Assembly (NCBI RefSeq): GCF_001971585.1 | Contig: NZ_CP019323.1 | Coordinates: 336,053-400,052 of the forward strand | DNA from: Companilactobacillus allii | GTDB taxonomy: Bacteria > Bacillota > Bacilli > Lactobacillales > Lactobacillaceae | Reading direction: 5' to 3' | DNA: 64,000 bases | Part shown: positions 51,410 to 59,685 of the stretch, piece after piece | Numbering within the stretch: the stretch's first letter is position 1 | How the letters are laid out: each line of letters begins with the position of its first letter | The notes under the pieces: model-generated | The model's database searches: none | What the model was told of the DNA's origin: nothing | Seen by the model: the letters and a program-made list of their open reading frames with translations, nothing else | Made by a program: the position numbers and the translations under genes

Positions 51410-52846
51410 CTATAAATTCTTATCCATATCAAATGTTAGTTTTGATAATGTGATTCCTTTTGTATAAAGTTGACCGAAGAATTCATGTGACTTATCAGCC
51501 ATTTCTTTAACAACCTTTTGGTTTCTATCAGTTAAGAATTGTACAAGTTCTTCGCCTGAATAATTCTTAGCCAACTTATCAGTTTCAGCAACACTCATCT
51601 TAAGGTCTTGTCTGATTTCTGTAAGGAAGTCAATGTCAGATTGAATGAACTCTGAATAATGTGATTCAATTAGAACTGACAAAGCGTTGTACATCCAGTA
51701 AGCATCTTTGAAGTTGAACTTTAATGATGCATCTTTAAAGCTATCATCAGTATCATTCATATTTGTATAGAATGGGATATATGGTGTATATGTTGGGAAT
51801 CCAATACATAACCACATAATAGCTGAGAACTCTTTAGGAACATCATTTCTTATTTGAAGAACATGTGAGTTTTGTGTTCTATTCAAGCCAATTGGACGAT
51901 AACGATACTTGTCATCATCTGATGCATCTGTACTGAATGGGTCAAATGGTGTTTCGTTGTAGTGTGAACCAAGGACATATTCAATATCATCAACAGAGAT
52001 CTTGTGTTCTGTTTTCATGATAAATGGCAATTCGCCATCTTCTGGATCTTGTTCGATCTCTGGATTGAAGAACTTTTGACCAAACCAAACACGTGGTGTG
52101 TTGTAGTGTCTGTCCTTCATATTGTCTGTACCAAATATATGACGGAAATTAAATCCAGTCTTATCTGTGTTCAAGTGATTTGATTCAACGAATTCTTGAA
52201 TATTATCTGACCACATGAATTGGGCAGAATCGTTAAAGTCAACTTGTTGAATTGAGACACGGTTAGCACAAACGGCATAACTATCATCAGGTATTCTTTG
52301 AGCTACCCATTGGTGACCTGTAACGATTTCCATGTACCAAACATCATCTTTATCACTGAATAATACAGAATTACCAGCTGGTGAACCGAATTGTTTGATC
52401 AAATCACCAGTACGTTTTACAGCGGCTTTAGCTGAATCAACAAATGGTAGGACCATACGAACTATAACATCTTCATCCATACCATCTTTCACTAGTGGAT
52501 CAACTGCTAATGCACGTTCGTTACCATATGTACTCTCAGTGGCAGACATAGCGACGTTAGCACCATTAATCCCACTTTCATCGTAGTAACCAAATTGTTT
52601 GTAATCTACGTTAGGAACGGCTGGCCATTTATAGTTATCTTCTGGGATCTCTGCTTCAAAGCCGTTAAGCCATGATTTAACAATACGTCCCTTTTCTCCT
52701 TTAACAGCCTTGTTCAATACAAAGCTATGTGGTGCGACTGCAAAAAATGTATCGTCATTTCTAGCAATCATAGTAGAACCGTCCATGCTGGCATTCTTAC
52801 CAACTAAGATAGTTGTACAAGCATCATCCAAATGATTTTTCTTCAT
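51410..52846 (-). CDS. pepD: C69-family dipeptidase
   Basis: Cytoplasmic dipeptidase of the Ntn-hydrolase type. 478 aa. DDACTTILVGKNASMDGSTM places the nucleophile Cys at residue 10, exposed after propeptide cleavage; MEIVTGHQWVAQRIPDD and CANRVSI follow the family pattern. Typical peptide-using enzyme of lactic acid bacteria. ATG after GGAGGA. The upstream region holds TGAAAACGGTTATCA, a near-cre sequence one base too long. Confidence 0.92.
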   Translation of the reverse strand: MKKNHLDDACTTILVGKNASMDGSTMIARNDDTFFAVAPHSFVLNKAVKGEKGRIVKSWLNGFEAEIPEDNYKWPAVPNVDYKQFGYYDESGINGANVAMSATESTYGNERALAVDPLVKDGMDEDVIVRMVLPFVDSAKAAVKRTGDLIKQFGSPAGNSVLFSDKDDVWYMEIVTGHQWVAQRIPDDSYAVCANRVSIQQVDFNDSAQFMWSDNIQEFVESNHLNTDKTGFNFRHIFGTDNMKDRHYNTPRVWFGQKFFNPEIEQDPEDGELPFIMKTEHKISVDDIEYVLGSHYNETPFDPFSTDASDDDKYRYRPIGLNRTQNSHVLQIRNDVPKEFSAIMWLCIGFPTYTPYIPFYTNMNDTDDSFKDASLKFNFKDAYWMYNALSVLIESHYSEFIQSDIDFLTEIRQDLKMSVAETDKLAKNYSGEELVQFLTDRNQKVVKEMADKSHEFFGQLYTKGITLSKLTFDMDKNL

Positions 52847-52976
52847 TATTGTGAAATCCTCCTAATTAATACTAGTTTATATTTTATCATAATTGAAAAC
52901 GGTTATCATTTACGAGTTGCTTCCATTTATTTCCGAATTAGTGATATAATTTTTAAAGTAAAGTTATAAAAAGAAT

Positions 52977-53037
52977 AGCAAATCACGAACTAAAACGTTT
53001 GTAGTAGGATTTTAGTTCGTTGTGAATTGGCTATTTT
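52977..53037 (+). promoter_or_regulatory. Leader hairpin before xanthine permease
   Basis: AATAGC-AAA-TCACGAACTAAAA pairs with TTTTAGTTCGTTGTGA-ATTG-GCTATT and is followed by TTCAT. It lies after a -10 TATAAT (52945-52950), so it is in the transcript. It does not match the purine riboswitch. CGAAC in each arm also recalls PurR boxes; ATTTCCGAATTAG just before the -10 is another PurBox-like match. Confidence 0.55.
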
Positions 53038-53063
53038 CATAAATATATCGGGGAAGGTACAAA

Positions 53064-54353
53064 ATGGACTTAAAAATGCACGATTCTGAAGATTCATTCT
53101 TCAAGAATCTACTACTAGGATTTCAACATTTGCTGGCCATGTATTCAGGGGATATTTTGATCCCTATCTTACTTGGTGCAGCATTGAATTTTTCTGCCAC
53201 ACAAATGACATACTTGATTTCAGTAGATATCTTCATGTGTGGTGTAGCCACATTGCTACAAATCAAGCGTACACCACTTACTGGTATTGGATTACCAGTC
53301 GTTCTTGGCTCCGCGGTTGAATATGTAACGCCGTTACAAAATATTGGTCAACATTTTGGCCTTGGATATATGTATGGTGGAATTATTGCTGCTGGTATTT
53401 TTATCTTATTAATATCAAAGGTATTCTCAAAATTAAAGAGATTCTTCCCTCCAATAGTTACTGGTTCTTTGATCACACTGATTGGATTCACATTGATCCC
53501 AGTGGCTTTCCAAAATATCGGTGGTGGTGATGCCACTGCTAAGAGTTTCGGTGATCCTACTGACTTGTTACTAGGATTTGGTACTGCACTTCTTATTATA
53601 GTTATTAATATCTGGGGTAGAGGTTTTATAAAACAGATTTCAATCCTTATCGGTATCGTTGCTGGTACCATTGCCGCCATTGCCATGGGTACTATGGGAT
53701 TTTCTAGCGTTCATAACGCTCACTGGTTCCAATTACCACAACCATTTTACTTCGCTACTCCAAAGTTTGAATGGTCATCTATCGTTATTATGTTACTAGC
53801 ATCATTAACTTGTATGATTGAATCAACCGGTGTCTACTATGCTTTGTCAGAGATCACACACCGTGAACTGGATGAAACAGACCTACAACATGGTTATGCT
53901 TCCGAAGGTATCGCCGCTATTTTAGGTGGTATCTTCAATACATTCCCATATTCAACTTTCTCACAAAATGTGGCTATCGTTGAATTATCAGGTATCAAAA
54001 AGAACAAACCAGTTTATTTCTCGGCATTCTTATTGATCCTTTTGGGATTGATTCCAAAAGTTGGTGCTATCGCCACATTGATCCCAACGTCTGTACTTGG
54101 TGGCGCTATGCTGATCATGTTTGGTACCGTTGGTGCCGAAGGAATCAAGATGTTAACTAAGGTTGAAATGAGTAGTAACAACCTCTTGATCATGGCCGTT
54201 GCCATTGGTCTTGGATTAGGTGTTACCGTTCAACCTACACTTTTGCACTTCTTACCTTCAACATTACAAACGATCCTAAACAACGGTTTAGTTGTTGGTA
54301 GTTTTTCAGCCATTATCTTAAATATAATTTTGAATCCTAATACAAAAAAATAA
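53064..54353 (+). CDS. pbuX: Xanthine/uracil permease (NCS2), PbuX-like
   Basis: 429 aa, about fourteen membrane elements. LGFQHLLAMYSGDILIPILLGAAL, GLPVVLGSAVEYVTP and FNTFPYSTFSQNVAIVELSG are closer to xanthine permeases (PbuX/XanP) than to uracil permeases. ATG after GGGGAAGG. Monocistronic with a long leader hairpin, followed by palindrome copy F. Confidence 0.9.
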   Translation: MDLKMHDSEDSFFKNLLLGFQHLLAMYSGDILIPILLGAALNFSATQMTYLISVDIFMCGVATLLQIKRTPLTGIGLPVVLGSAVEYVTPLQNIGQHFGLGYMYGGIIAAGIFILLISKVFSKLKRFFPPIVTGSLITLIGFTLIPVAFQNIGGGDATAKSFGDPTDLLLGFGTALLIIVINIWGRGFIKQISILIGIVAGTIAAIAMGTMGFSSVHNAHWFQLPQPFYFATPKFEWSSIVIMLLASLTCMIESTGVYYALSEITHRELDETDLQHGYASEGIAAILGGIFNTFPYSTFSQNVAIVELSGIKKNKPVYFSAFLLILLGLIPKVGAIATLIPTSVLGGAMLIMFGTVGAEGIKMLTKVEMSSNNLLIMAVAIGLGLGVTVQPTLLHFLPSTLQTILNNGLVVGSFSAIILNIILNPNTKK

Positions 54354-54384
54354 CTTCGTTTCTACTCAAGTTTGCAGTAAAAAC

Positions 54385-54493
54385 GCGTGCCAAAACACAA
54401 TTTTCTCCGTCTAATAAAAAGAAATCGATACTTACTTACGTAATTATCGGTTTCTTTTGCATTATACTCGAAAACTGAACGTGTTTTTCACGC
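54385..54493. repeat. Palindromic element, copy F (variant)
   Basis: Left arm GCGTGCCAAAACAC (54385-54398), right arm GTGTTTTTCACGC (54481-54493), imperfect. Inner AATTTTCTCCGTCTAAT and ATTATACTCGAAAACT diverge from the consensus in the same way as copy G. Central hairpin GAAA-CGATA...TATCGG-TTTC. The 5' flank has TTTCTACTCAAGTTTGC. The right arm overlaps the last codons of the next gene. Confidence 0.78.
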
Positions 54494-54823
54494 TCTTTTT
54501 TTTTGCCCAAGAAAATTGGTTATTAAAGCCCAAATTGCAGGAATAAGATATAGTGGACTAACGATTCCAGCCAATAATAAGATAAACGACCACAATCCAC
54601 TACCATCATGCATCCTCTTGATTGCAAGACCAATGACTACTTGAATTGCTATATATCCAACAACTAATACTAATCCGGCAATCATCAAGAAAGGTGTTCG
54701 TGGTAAATAATAAATCATAGAATAATTATTAAAAATTCGTATGATATCAAAAATTACAGCACCATTGACAATAATCATAATTTGCCACGCCAATAGTTGT
54801 GGTAGCGTATTTTTATTTTTCAT
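54488..54823 (-). CDS. Small membrane protein, DUF805-like
   Basis: 111 aa, three membrane segments. The stretch IKRMHDGSGLWSFILLL is the DUF805-like signature (RRLHDxGxSGWW), and LITNFLGQKKRA is a basic tail. Function unknown. ATG after AAGGAGA. Its 3' end lies inside the right arm of palindrome copy F. Confidence 0.7.
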   Translation of the reverse strand: MKNKNTLPQLLAWQIMIIVNGAVIFDIIRIFNNYSMIYYLPRTPFLMIAGLVLVVGYIAIQVVIGLAIKRMHDGSGLWSFILLLAGIVSPLYLIPAIWALITNFLGQKKRA

Positions 54824-54986
54824 AGCAATCTCCTTTTTCCTACACTACAGAATATCATAGTTACTATTTTTTAACTTGAAACAAATTTGCCTCTTTTATT
54901 TTCAGAAATTAGAGTTACACTTAATAACACAGTTTATTAGAGAATAATTAATCTTCTAATATAATTCAAAGAAAGAGGGATCTGTT

Positions 54987-56009
54987 ATGAAAATTTATGT
55001 ATTTGGCGTTCGTGGAGATGAAGAAGCACCACTAAAAAAGTGGGCCTCAGAAAATCCAGACGTTAGTATAGATTATACGACTGATATCTTGACTTCCGAA
55101 ACTGCAGATAATGCAAAGGGTTTTGACGGCGTTTGTTCCGTTCAACGTGAGCCATATTCCAGAGAAGCATTAAAGAAGCTGCATGATTTTGGAATCAGTA
55201 AGTTATCAGTTAGAAACGTTGGTACTGATGGATTTGATTATAAGGACCTCAATGACTTCTCATTTACATTGACCAATGTTCCCGTCTATTCGCCTAATGC
55301 CATTGCCGAACACGCATCTTTTCTAGTTGGACGCCTGCTTAGACGTGTGCCAGAATTCGATAAGAAATTTGAAAATGGTAATTTCAAATGGGCCCCTACT
55401 ATTGGTACTGAGATCAGCGGTAAAACCGTTGGTGTCATTGGTACCGGACATATCGGTAGTGTCTTTGCTCGAATTATGCAATTTGGTTATGGTGCCAAAG
55501 TGATTGCTTATGACATCGACCCCAATCCTGCCCTTGAAAACCTCGGCATCTACGTGGATTCACTGGATGAATTGTTGGAACAAGCTGATATTATCTCCTT
55601 GCATACTCCACTGGAACCACAAGATTATCACATGATCGATGCTGATGCTATTTCCAAAATGAAGCAAGGCTCATACATCATCAACTGTGCTCGTGGTGGA
55701 CTAGTCGACTCTCAAGCCTTAATTGACGGATTAGATTCTGGTAAGATTGCTGGTGCCGGACTAGACGTTTTGGATAATGAAAATGGTATCTTCCAAAAAG
55801 ACTTTGGCAGTATCGACGCTGTTCCTAATGAAAAATTCAAGAATCTAGCTAAACGTGATAATGTCATTATCACCCCACATACCGCCTTTTATACTAAAAA
55901 GGCCGTACATAACATGGTCTACGAAGCAATGGACACTCAAAAGGCCTTGTTAAGTGGAGAAATCACCAAAAATATTGTTGATACTAAAGAATTTGCAAAA
56001 ACCGTTTGA
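54987..56009 (+). CDS. D-2-hydroxyacid dehydrogenase (D-LDH paralogue)
   Basis: 340 aa. Same layout as the enzyme at 49.3 kb: VGVIGTGHIGSVF, NCARGGLVD, LDVLDNENGIF, ITPHTAFYT. It differs in substrate-loop residues (YSREALKKLHDFGISKLSVRNVGTDGFDY), so it could be a D-lactate or a D-hydroxyisocaproate type enzyme. ATG after AAAGAGGG; a -10 TATAAT lies at about 54960. The methionine T-box begins about 20 bp after its stop. Confidence 0.9.
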   Translation: MKIYVFGVRGDEEAPLKKWASENPDVSIDYTTDILTSETADNAKGFDGVCSVQREPYSREALKKLHDFGISKLSVRNVGTDGFDYKDLNDFSFTLTNVPVYSPNAIAEHASFLVGRLLRRVPEFDKKFENGNFKWAPTIGTEISGKTVGVIGTGHIGSVFARIMQFGYGAKVIAYDIDPNPALENLGIYVDSLDELLEQADIISLHTPLEPQDYHMIDADAISKMKQGSYIINCARGGLVDSQALIDGLDSGKIAGAGLDVLDNENGIFQKDFGSIDAVPNEKFKNLAKRDNVIITPHTAFYTKKAVHNMVYEAMDTQKALLSGEITKNIVDTKEFAKTV

Positions 56010-56029
56010 CAAAGTATTGAACCAGGTGT

Positions 56030-56334
56030 AACTTATTCACCAATAAATGATTAGAAGTTATTTAATCTTATTAGACGTTGAAGAGAAGAGTAGATTAACG
56101 AGTAGTTTGAATAGTGACCGTTAGATAGTGAAAAGACGGAGCAAAAGTTGATCGAAGATGAGCTTGGAGTCTTACCTAGGTGAAAGCCAAAGGTACGCAA
56201 GGATGCGATATCATCCCGGACATGTTAGTGTCGTTGAGGTATTTTGGGTAATCAAAATACGAATTAGGGTGGTACCACGGTAATCGTCCCTACATTACAG
56301 AGTAATTCTGTGTATGTAGGGACGATTTTTTTTA
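56030..56334 (+). promoter_or_regulatory. Methionine T-box leader
   Basis: Stem I region with AGTA and, on the 3' side, GAAGATGAGC, giving specifier codon ATG (Met). T-box core AGGGTGGTACCACGG (56266-56280), then terminator CGTCCCTACAT...ATGTAGGGACG with T8 (56286-56333). The downstream genes are MetE-like, so uncharged tRNA-Met should switch them on. Confidence 0.92.
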
Positions 56335-56368
56335 TTTTAAATTTAAAAATTCTCAGGAGGAAAATATT

Positions 56369-57499
56369 ATGACAAAAACACAAACAAAAATCGGTTTTCA
56401 ACACGTTGGTAGTTTTTTGAGACCAGATGTATTAAAACAAGCTAGAAAAGACTTCGAAGACAAAAAAATAGATCAAACAACCTTGTCTGAAGTTGAAGAT
56501 GAAGCAATCAGGGATTTGGTTACTAAACAAAAGAACGCTGGATTAGATTATGTTACCGATGGTGAATTCAGACGATCATATTGGCATCTTGATTTCTTCT
56601 GGGGATTTGAAGGTGTCGGACATACTGAAGCTGATGAAGGATATGACTTTTCAAGAGGTAGATCACGAAATGACACTGCCGTCCTAACTGATAAAATCAG
56701 CTTCAACAAAGATACTCACCCATTCATCCAGCACTTCAAGTTTCTCAAGTCAGTCACTGACGATATCGGTGGTGTCCTTCCTAAACAAACGATTCCAGCT
56801 CCCGCACAATTGTATCGTGAGTTGACTCGTGACAAGAACGAAGATGCTCTCAAGCGTATCTATCCTAACGAAGAAGATCTATATGCCGATGTAGAAAAAG
56901 CTTATCACGATGCACTTCTAGCCTTTTACGAAGAAGGTGCACGTGTGATTCAATTGGACGATTGTTCTTGGGGTAGATTGTTGGACAAGAAATTTGTCGC
57001 AACTCCTGAGGGTAAAAAGCTAGTGGATGGACGTGTTCAAGATATTTATTTGGAACTAAATAATGGCGCTATAAAAGATCTACCTGATGATTTAACGATC
57101 AACACTCACATTTGTCGTGGTAACTTCCACTCTGACTTTCTTTTCTCCGGTGGTTATGGTCCTGTTGCTGACAATCTCTTTGGAAAAGAAAATGTTGACA
57201 CTTATTTCTTGGAATATGATTCCAAGCGTTCTGGTGGTTTTGAACCTCTAGCTAAAGTATCTGGTGACAAACGTGTAGTTCTTGGTCTGATCACTTCTAA
57301 AACAGGTGAATTAGAAGACCGTCAAAGTATCATTGATAGGATCAAAGAAGCCAGTCAGTATCTTCCATTAGATAGATTATGGCTATCAACTCAATGTGGC
57401 TTCGCTTCTACTGAAGAAGGTAACGTTATTACAGATGAACAACAATGGGCAAAACTTGCCTTGGTAAAATCAATTCAAACAGAAATTTGGGGTAAATAA
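56369..57499 (+). CDS. MetE C-terminal-like methyltransferase (YxjG/YxjH type), copy 1
   Basis: 376 aa, equal to the C-terminal catalytic half of cobalamin-independent methionine synthase. Zinc ligands visible: NTHICRGN (His, Cys), FLEYDSKRSGG (Glu) and STQCGFAS (Cys). Substrate motif FQHVGSFLRP at the start. Such short forms probably make methionine from homocysteine with an unusual methyl donor; the donor is unknown. First gene after the Met T-box; 2 bp from its paralogue. AGGAGG before the ATG. Confidence 0.9.
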   Translation: MTKTQTKIGFQHVGSFLRPDVLKQARKDFEDKKIDQTTLSEVEDEAIRDLVTKQKNAGLDYVTDGEFRRSYWHLDFFWGFEGVGHTEADEGYDFSRGRSRNDTAVLTDKISFNKDTHPFIQHFKFLKSVTDDIGGVLPKQTIPAPAQLYRELTRDKNEDALKRIYPNEEDLYADVEKAYHDALLAFYEEGARVIQLDDCSWGRLLDKKFVATPEGKKLVDGRVQDIYLELNNGAIKDLPDDLTINTHICRGNFHSDFLFSGGYGPVADNLFGKENVDTYFLEYDSKRSGGFEPLAKVSGDKRVVLGLITSKTGELEDRQSIIDRIKEASQYLPLDRLWLSTQCGFASTEEGNVITDEQQWAKLALVKSIQTEIWGK

Positions 57500-57501
57500 T
57501 T

Positions 57502-58629
57502 ATGACAAAAACAACAACTAAAATCGGATTCCAACATGTAGGAAGCTTCTTAAGACCAGATGTTTTGAAACAAGCTAGAAAGGATCTCGCAAATGGTACG
57601 ATTGATCAAAGCGAGTTAACTGACATTGAAGACGAATCCATTCGTGATCTAGTTTCTAAAGAAAAGAATGCTGGACTAGACTATGTTACTGATGGTGAAT
57701 TCCGTCGTTCATATTGGCACCTAGACTTTTTCTGGGGCTTTGAAGGAATCGACCATATTCATTATGGTAAAGGCTACAACTTCGCCCATGAAGAGACACG
57801 TGACGACACGGCTATCTTATCTGGTAAAATCAAATTCAATGCCAATACACATCCCTTTATCAAACACTTCCAGTTCCTGAAGTCAGTTACCGATGACCTG
57901 GGTGGTGTAATCCCTAAGCAAACTATCCCAGCCCCTGCTCAACTCTACATTGAACTAGTTCGTGGGACCAATGCTGACAAGATAAAGGAGTTTTACGATA
58001 CTGATGAGGATTTATATAAAGATATCAAAAAAGCTTATCACGACGCTATTTTGGCCTTCTACGACGAAGGTGCACGTGTCATTCAACTAGATGATTGTTC
58101 ATGGGGCTTGTTCCTTGACGCAGGCTTCTTAGCTACTCCAGATGGTAAGGCTTATGCAAACTCTGGTATCCAAGATATTTTACTAGATTTGAATAACGGT
58201 GCTATTGAGGATTTGCCAGATGATTTAACGATCAATACACATATCTGCCGTGGTAATTATCACTCTGACTTTGCCTTTGCTGGTGGATATGGTCCTGTTG
58301 CTGATACAGTCTTTGCCAAGGAGAATGTTGATACTTATTTCCTAGAATATGATTCAACTAGAGCCGGTAATTTTGAGCCACTTGCCAAGGTATCTGGTGA
58401 CAAACGTGTGGTTCTTGGCTTGATTACTACTAAATCAGGTGACCTTGAAGATCGTCAAGTGATTATTGATCGTATCAAAGAAGCCAGCCAATATCTTCCT
58501 TTGGACAGACTATGGCTATCAACTCAATGTGGCTTTGCTTCTACTGAAGAAGGTAATGTTTTAACTGAGCAACAAGAATGGGACAAGCTTGCTCTTGTTA
58601 AATCTATTCAAGAAGAAGTTTGGGGTTGA
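57502..58629 (+). CDS. MetE C-terminal-like methyltransferase, copy 2
   Basis: 375 aa, tandem paralogue of copy 1, highly similar throughout (FQHVGSFLRPDVLKQARKD in both; same His, Cys, Glu, Cys set). They differ mainly around residues 80-100 (HIHYGKGYNFAHEETRDD here) and 150-165. Co-transcribed with copy 1 under the T-box. Redundancy or different methyl donors are both possible. Confidence 0.9.
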   Translation: MTKTTTKIGFQHVGSFLRPDVLKQARKDLANGTIDQSELTDIEDESIRDLVSKEKNAGLDYVTDGEFRRSYWHLDFFWGFEGIDHIHYGKGYNFAHEETRDDTAILSGKIKFNANTHPFIKHFQFLKSVTDDLGGVIPKQTIPAPAQLYIELVRGTNADKIKEFYDTDEDLYKDIKKAYHDAILAFYDEGARVIQLDDCSWGLFLDAGFLATPDGKAYANSGIQDILLDLNNGAIEDLPDDLTINTHICRGNYHSDFAFAGGYGPVADTVFAKENVDTYFLEYDSTRAGNFEPLAKVSGDKRVVLGLITTKSGDLEDRQVIIDRIKEASQYLPLDRLWLSTQCGFASTEEGNVLTEQQEWDKLALVKSIQEEVWG

Positions 58630-58639
58630 TTTAAATATA

Positions 58640-58667
58640 TGTAAACGTTTCCGAAAAGAGTTATAAT
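58640..58667 (+). promoter_or_regulatory. Promoter with cre-like site before the small peptide gene
   Basis: -10 TATAAT at 58662-58667; the -35 is weak. TGTAAACGTTTCCG at 58640-58653 fits the cre pattern TGNAANCGNTNNCA except for the last base and lies between -35 and -10, so CcpA repression is plausible. Confidence 0.6.
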
Positions 58668-58709
58668 GGGTTTGTAAAGAAATTCATTAGATTGTTGGAG
58701 GTGTTGATC

Positions 58710-58787
58710 ATGCTAGATATTATTGCTGATATTTTCAACAAAATTGTAGACTATACAATCAACTTCGATTGGTGGGGACTTAAGTAG
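58710..58787 (+). CDS. 25-residue peptide with C-terminal FDWWGLK (XIP-like)
   Basis: ATG at 58710 with GGAGGTG 7 nt upstream, stop TAG at 58785. N-terminal part MLDIIADIFNKIVDY is amphipathic; the C-terminus is NFDWWGLK. The double Trp followed by x-Leu recalls the XIP pheromones made from ComS in streptococci (for example GLDWWSL, EFDWWNLG, LTAWWGL). A ComR/Rgg gene is not seen in the window. Alternatives are a type I toxin-like peptide or a Trp-rich leader peptide, although the next gene is not a trp gene. Strong ribosome site, own promoter and cre support real expression. Confidence 0.65.
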   Translation: MLDIIADIFNKIVDYTINFDWWGLK

Positions 58788-58874
58788 CTTACGATTTTGT
58801 AAGAAGAATGTAAGTGAAACAAATGTAGAATTTACCAAAAAAACTTTAGTATATTTCTCAGGAGGTAAGGATAA

Positions 58875-59258
58875 ATGAGAAGTCTACTAAAGTTTTTATT
58901 ATTATCAGCTACTATTATAGGATTGGCGTACGTTGGGGCCTGTGCGTACACTAGGGACCGTACGGACCAATTTTCCCAGGCACTGGGACAATACAACTTC
59001 TTGGTCAAAAAAGAAGCACGCTACGTAAAAATCGATAATGCCAAAGGTCGTGATGAAGATGGCTATGGCAACTACAATTATAATCTGGCTAGTTACGATG
59101 CAGATGGTGATGAGCACCCTATCCAGTTCACAGGGATGGGCAAATTAAAACAAGATCATTACTTAGAAGTAACTACTAAAGGTGCTTATGTTTATACTTA
59201 CAAAGAAGTTTTCAAAAAAGATATGCCCAATAATGTTTACGATAAATTAAATAATTAG
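58875..59258 (+). CDS. YxeA family (DUF1093) secreted protein
   Basis: 127 aa. N-terminal membrane/signal segment (FLLLSATIIGLAYVGAC) with a lipobox-like VGAC, so it may be a lipoprotein. The rest has the YxeA pattern: YVKIDNAKGRDEDGYGNYNY, LASYDADGDEHPIQFTGMGKL and the OB-like EVTTKGAYVYTYKEV. Function unknown. ATG after GGAGG. It lies 87 bp after the small peptide gene with no terminator between, so the two may be co-transcribed. Confidence 0.82.
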   Translation: MRSLLKFLLLSATIIGLAYVGACAYTRDRTDQFSQALGQYNFLVKKEARYVKIDNAKGRDEDGYGNYNYNLASYDADGDEHPIQFTGMGKLKQDHYLEVTTKGAYVYTYKEVFKKDMPNNVYDKLNN

Positions 59259-59269
59259 AGATTTGTATG

Positions 59270-59318
59270 AAAAAATGCCTTGGCAGTCACTTTCGTGATA
59301 ACTAAGACATTTTTTTTG
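59270..59318 (+). terminator. Terminator after the YxeA-like gene
   Basis: AAAAAATGCCTTGG...CACTTTCGTG...CTAAGACATTTTTTTT, an imperfect stem with a T8 tract. Confidence 0.75.
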
Positions 59319-59371
59319 AAATTATTCGAAAAAAAAAGCCAACAAAATTTAATTTGTTAGCAAAACCGCTA

Positions 59372-59506
59372 TTATTTAGCAGCTTTTTCATCACGACTCT
59401 TAAGGAATTCTTTAACGGCTTGAGTTTTTGCCATGCGTTCTTCACCGTTCTTAGAGTTAACGGGACGGCGGTGGCCTGTATAGCCTTTATGTGTATTTTG
59501 TGACAT
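59372..59506 (-). CDS. Small basic protein, 44 aa, unknown
   Basis: MSQNTHKGYTGHRRPVNSKN followed by a short helix (RMAKTQAVKEFLKSRDE). 44 residues, strongly basic N-terminus, GGAGGG ribosome site 6 nt before the ATG. Composition suggests nucleic-acid or ribosome contact, but I do not recognise it. A good ribosome site and codon use like the neighbours support a real gene. No membrane segment. Confidence 0.65.
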   Translation of the reverse strand: MSQNTHKGYTGHRRPVNSKNGEERMAKTQAVKEFLKSRDEKAAK

Positions 59507-59611
59507 CTAAATCCCTCCTCCCTTTTCTAGTATTGTCTTATTATTCAACCCTATTATTGTAAAGGAATCTGTCAAATTATTCAACAACTAATTTATATTA
59601 TATTTTGATTT

Positions 59612-59646
59612 AAAAAAAGGCCAATCGATATATGCTCGATCAGCCA
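59612..59646 (-). terminator. Terminator after the MFS exporter gene
   Basis: On the minus strand GGCTGATCGA-GCATATA-TCGATTGGCC followed by T7, about 40 bp after the stop. Confidence 0.85.
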
Positions 59647-59685
59647 AAGAAAACCGTATCAATTGTTTTCATTTAATTTATAATT

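Noticed and set aside
52894..52908. cre site before pepD (TGAAAACGGTTATCA)
   Set aside because: One base too long for the cre consensus, so the two half-sites are out of register.
52977..53037. Guanine/xanthine purine riboswitch before pbuX
   Set aside because: None of the conserved purine-aptamer segments (such as TATA...ATATGG and TTTCTACC) are present.
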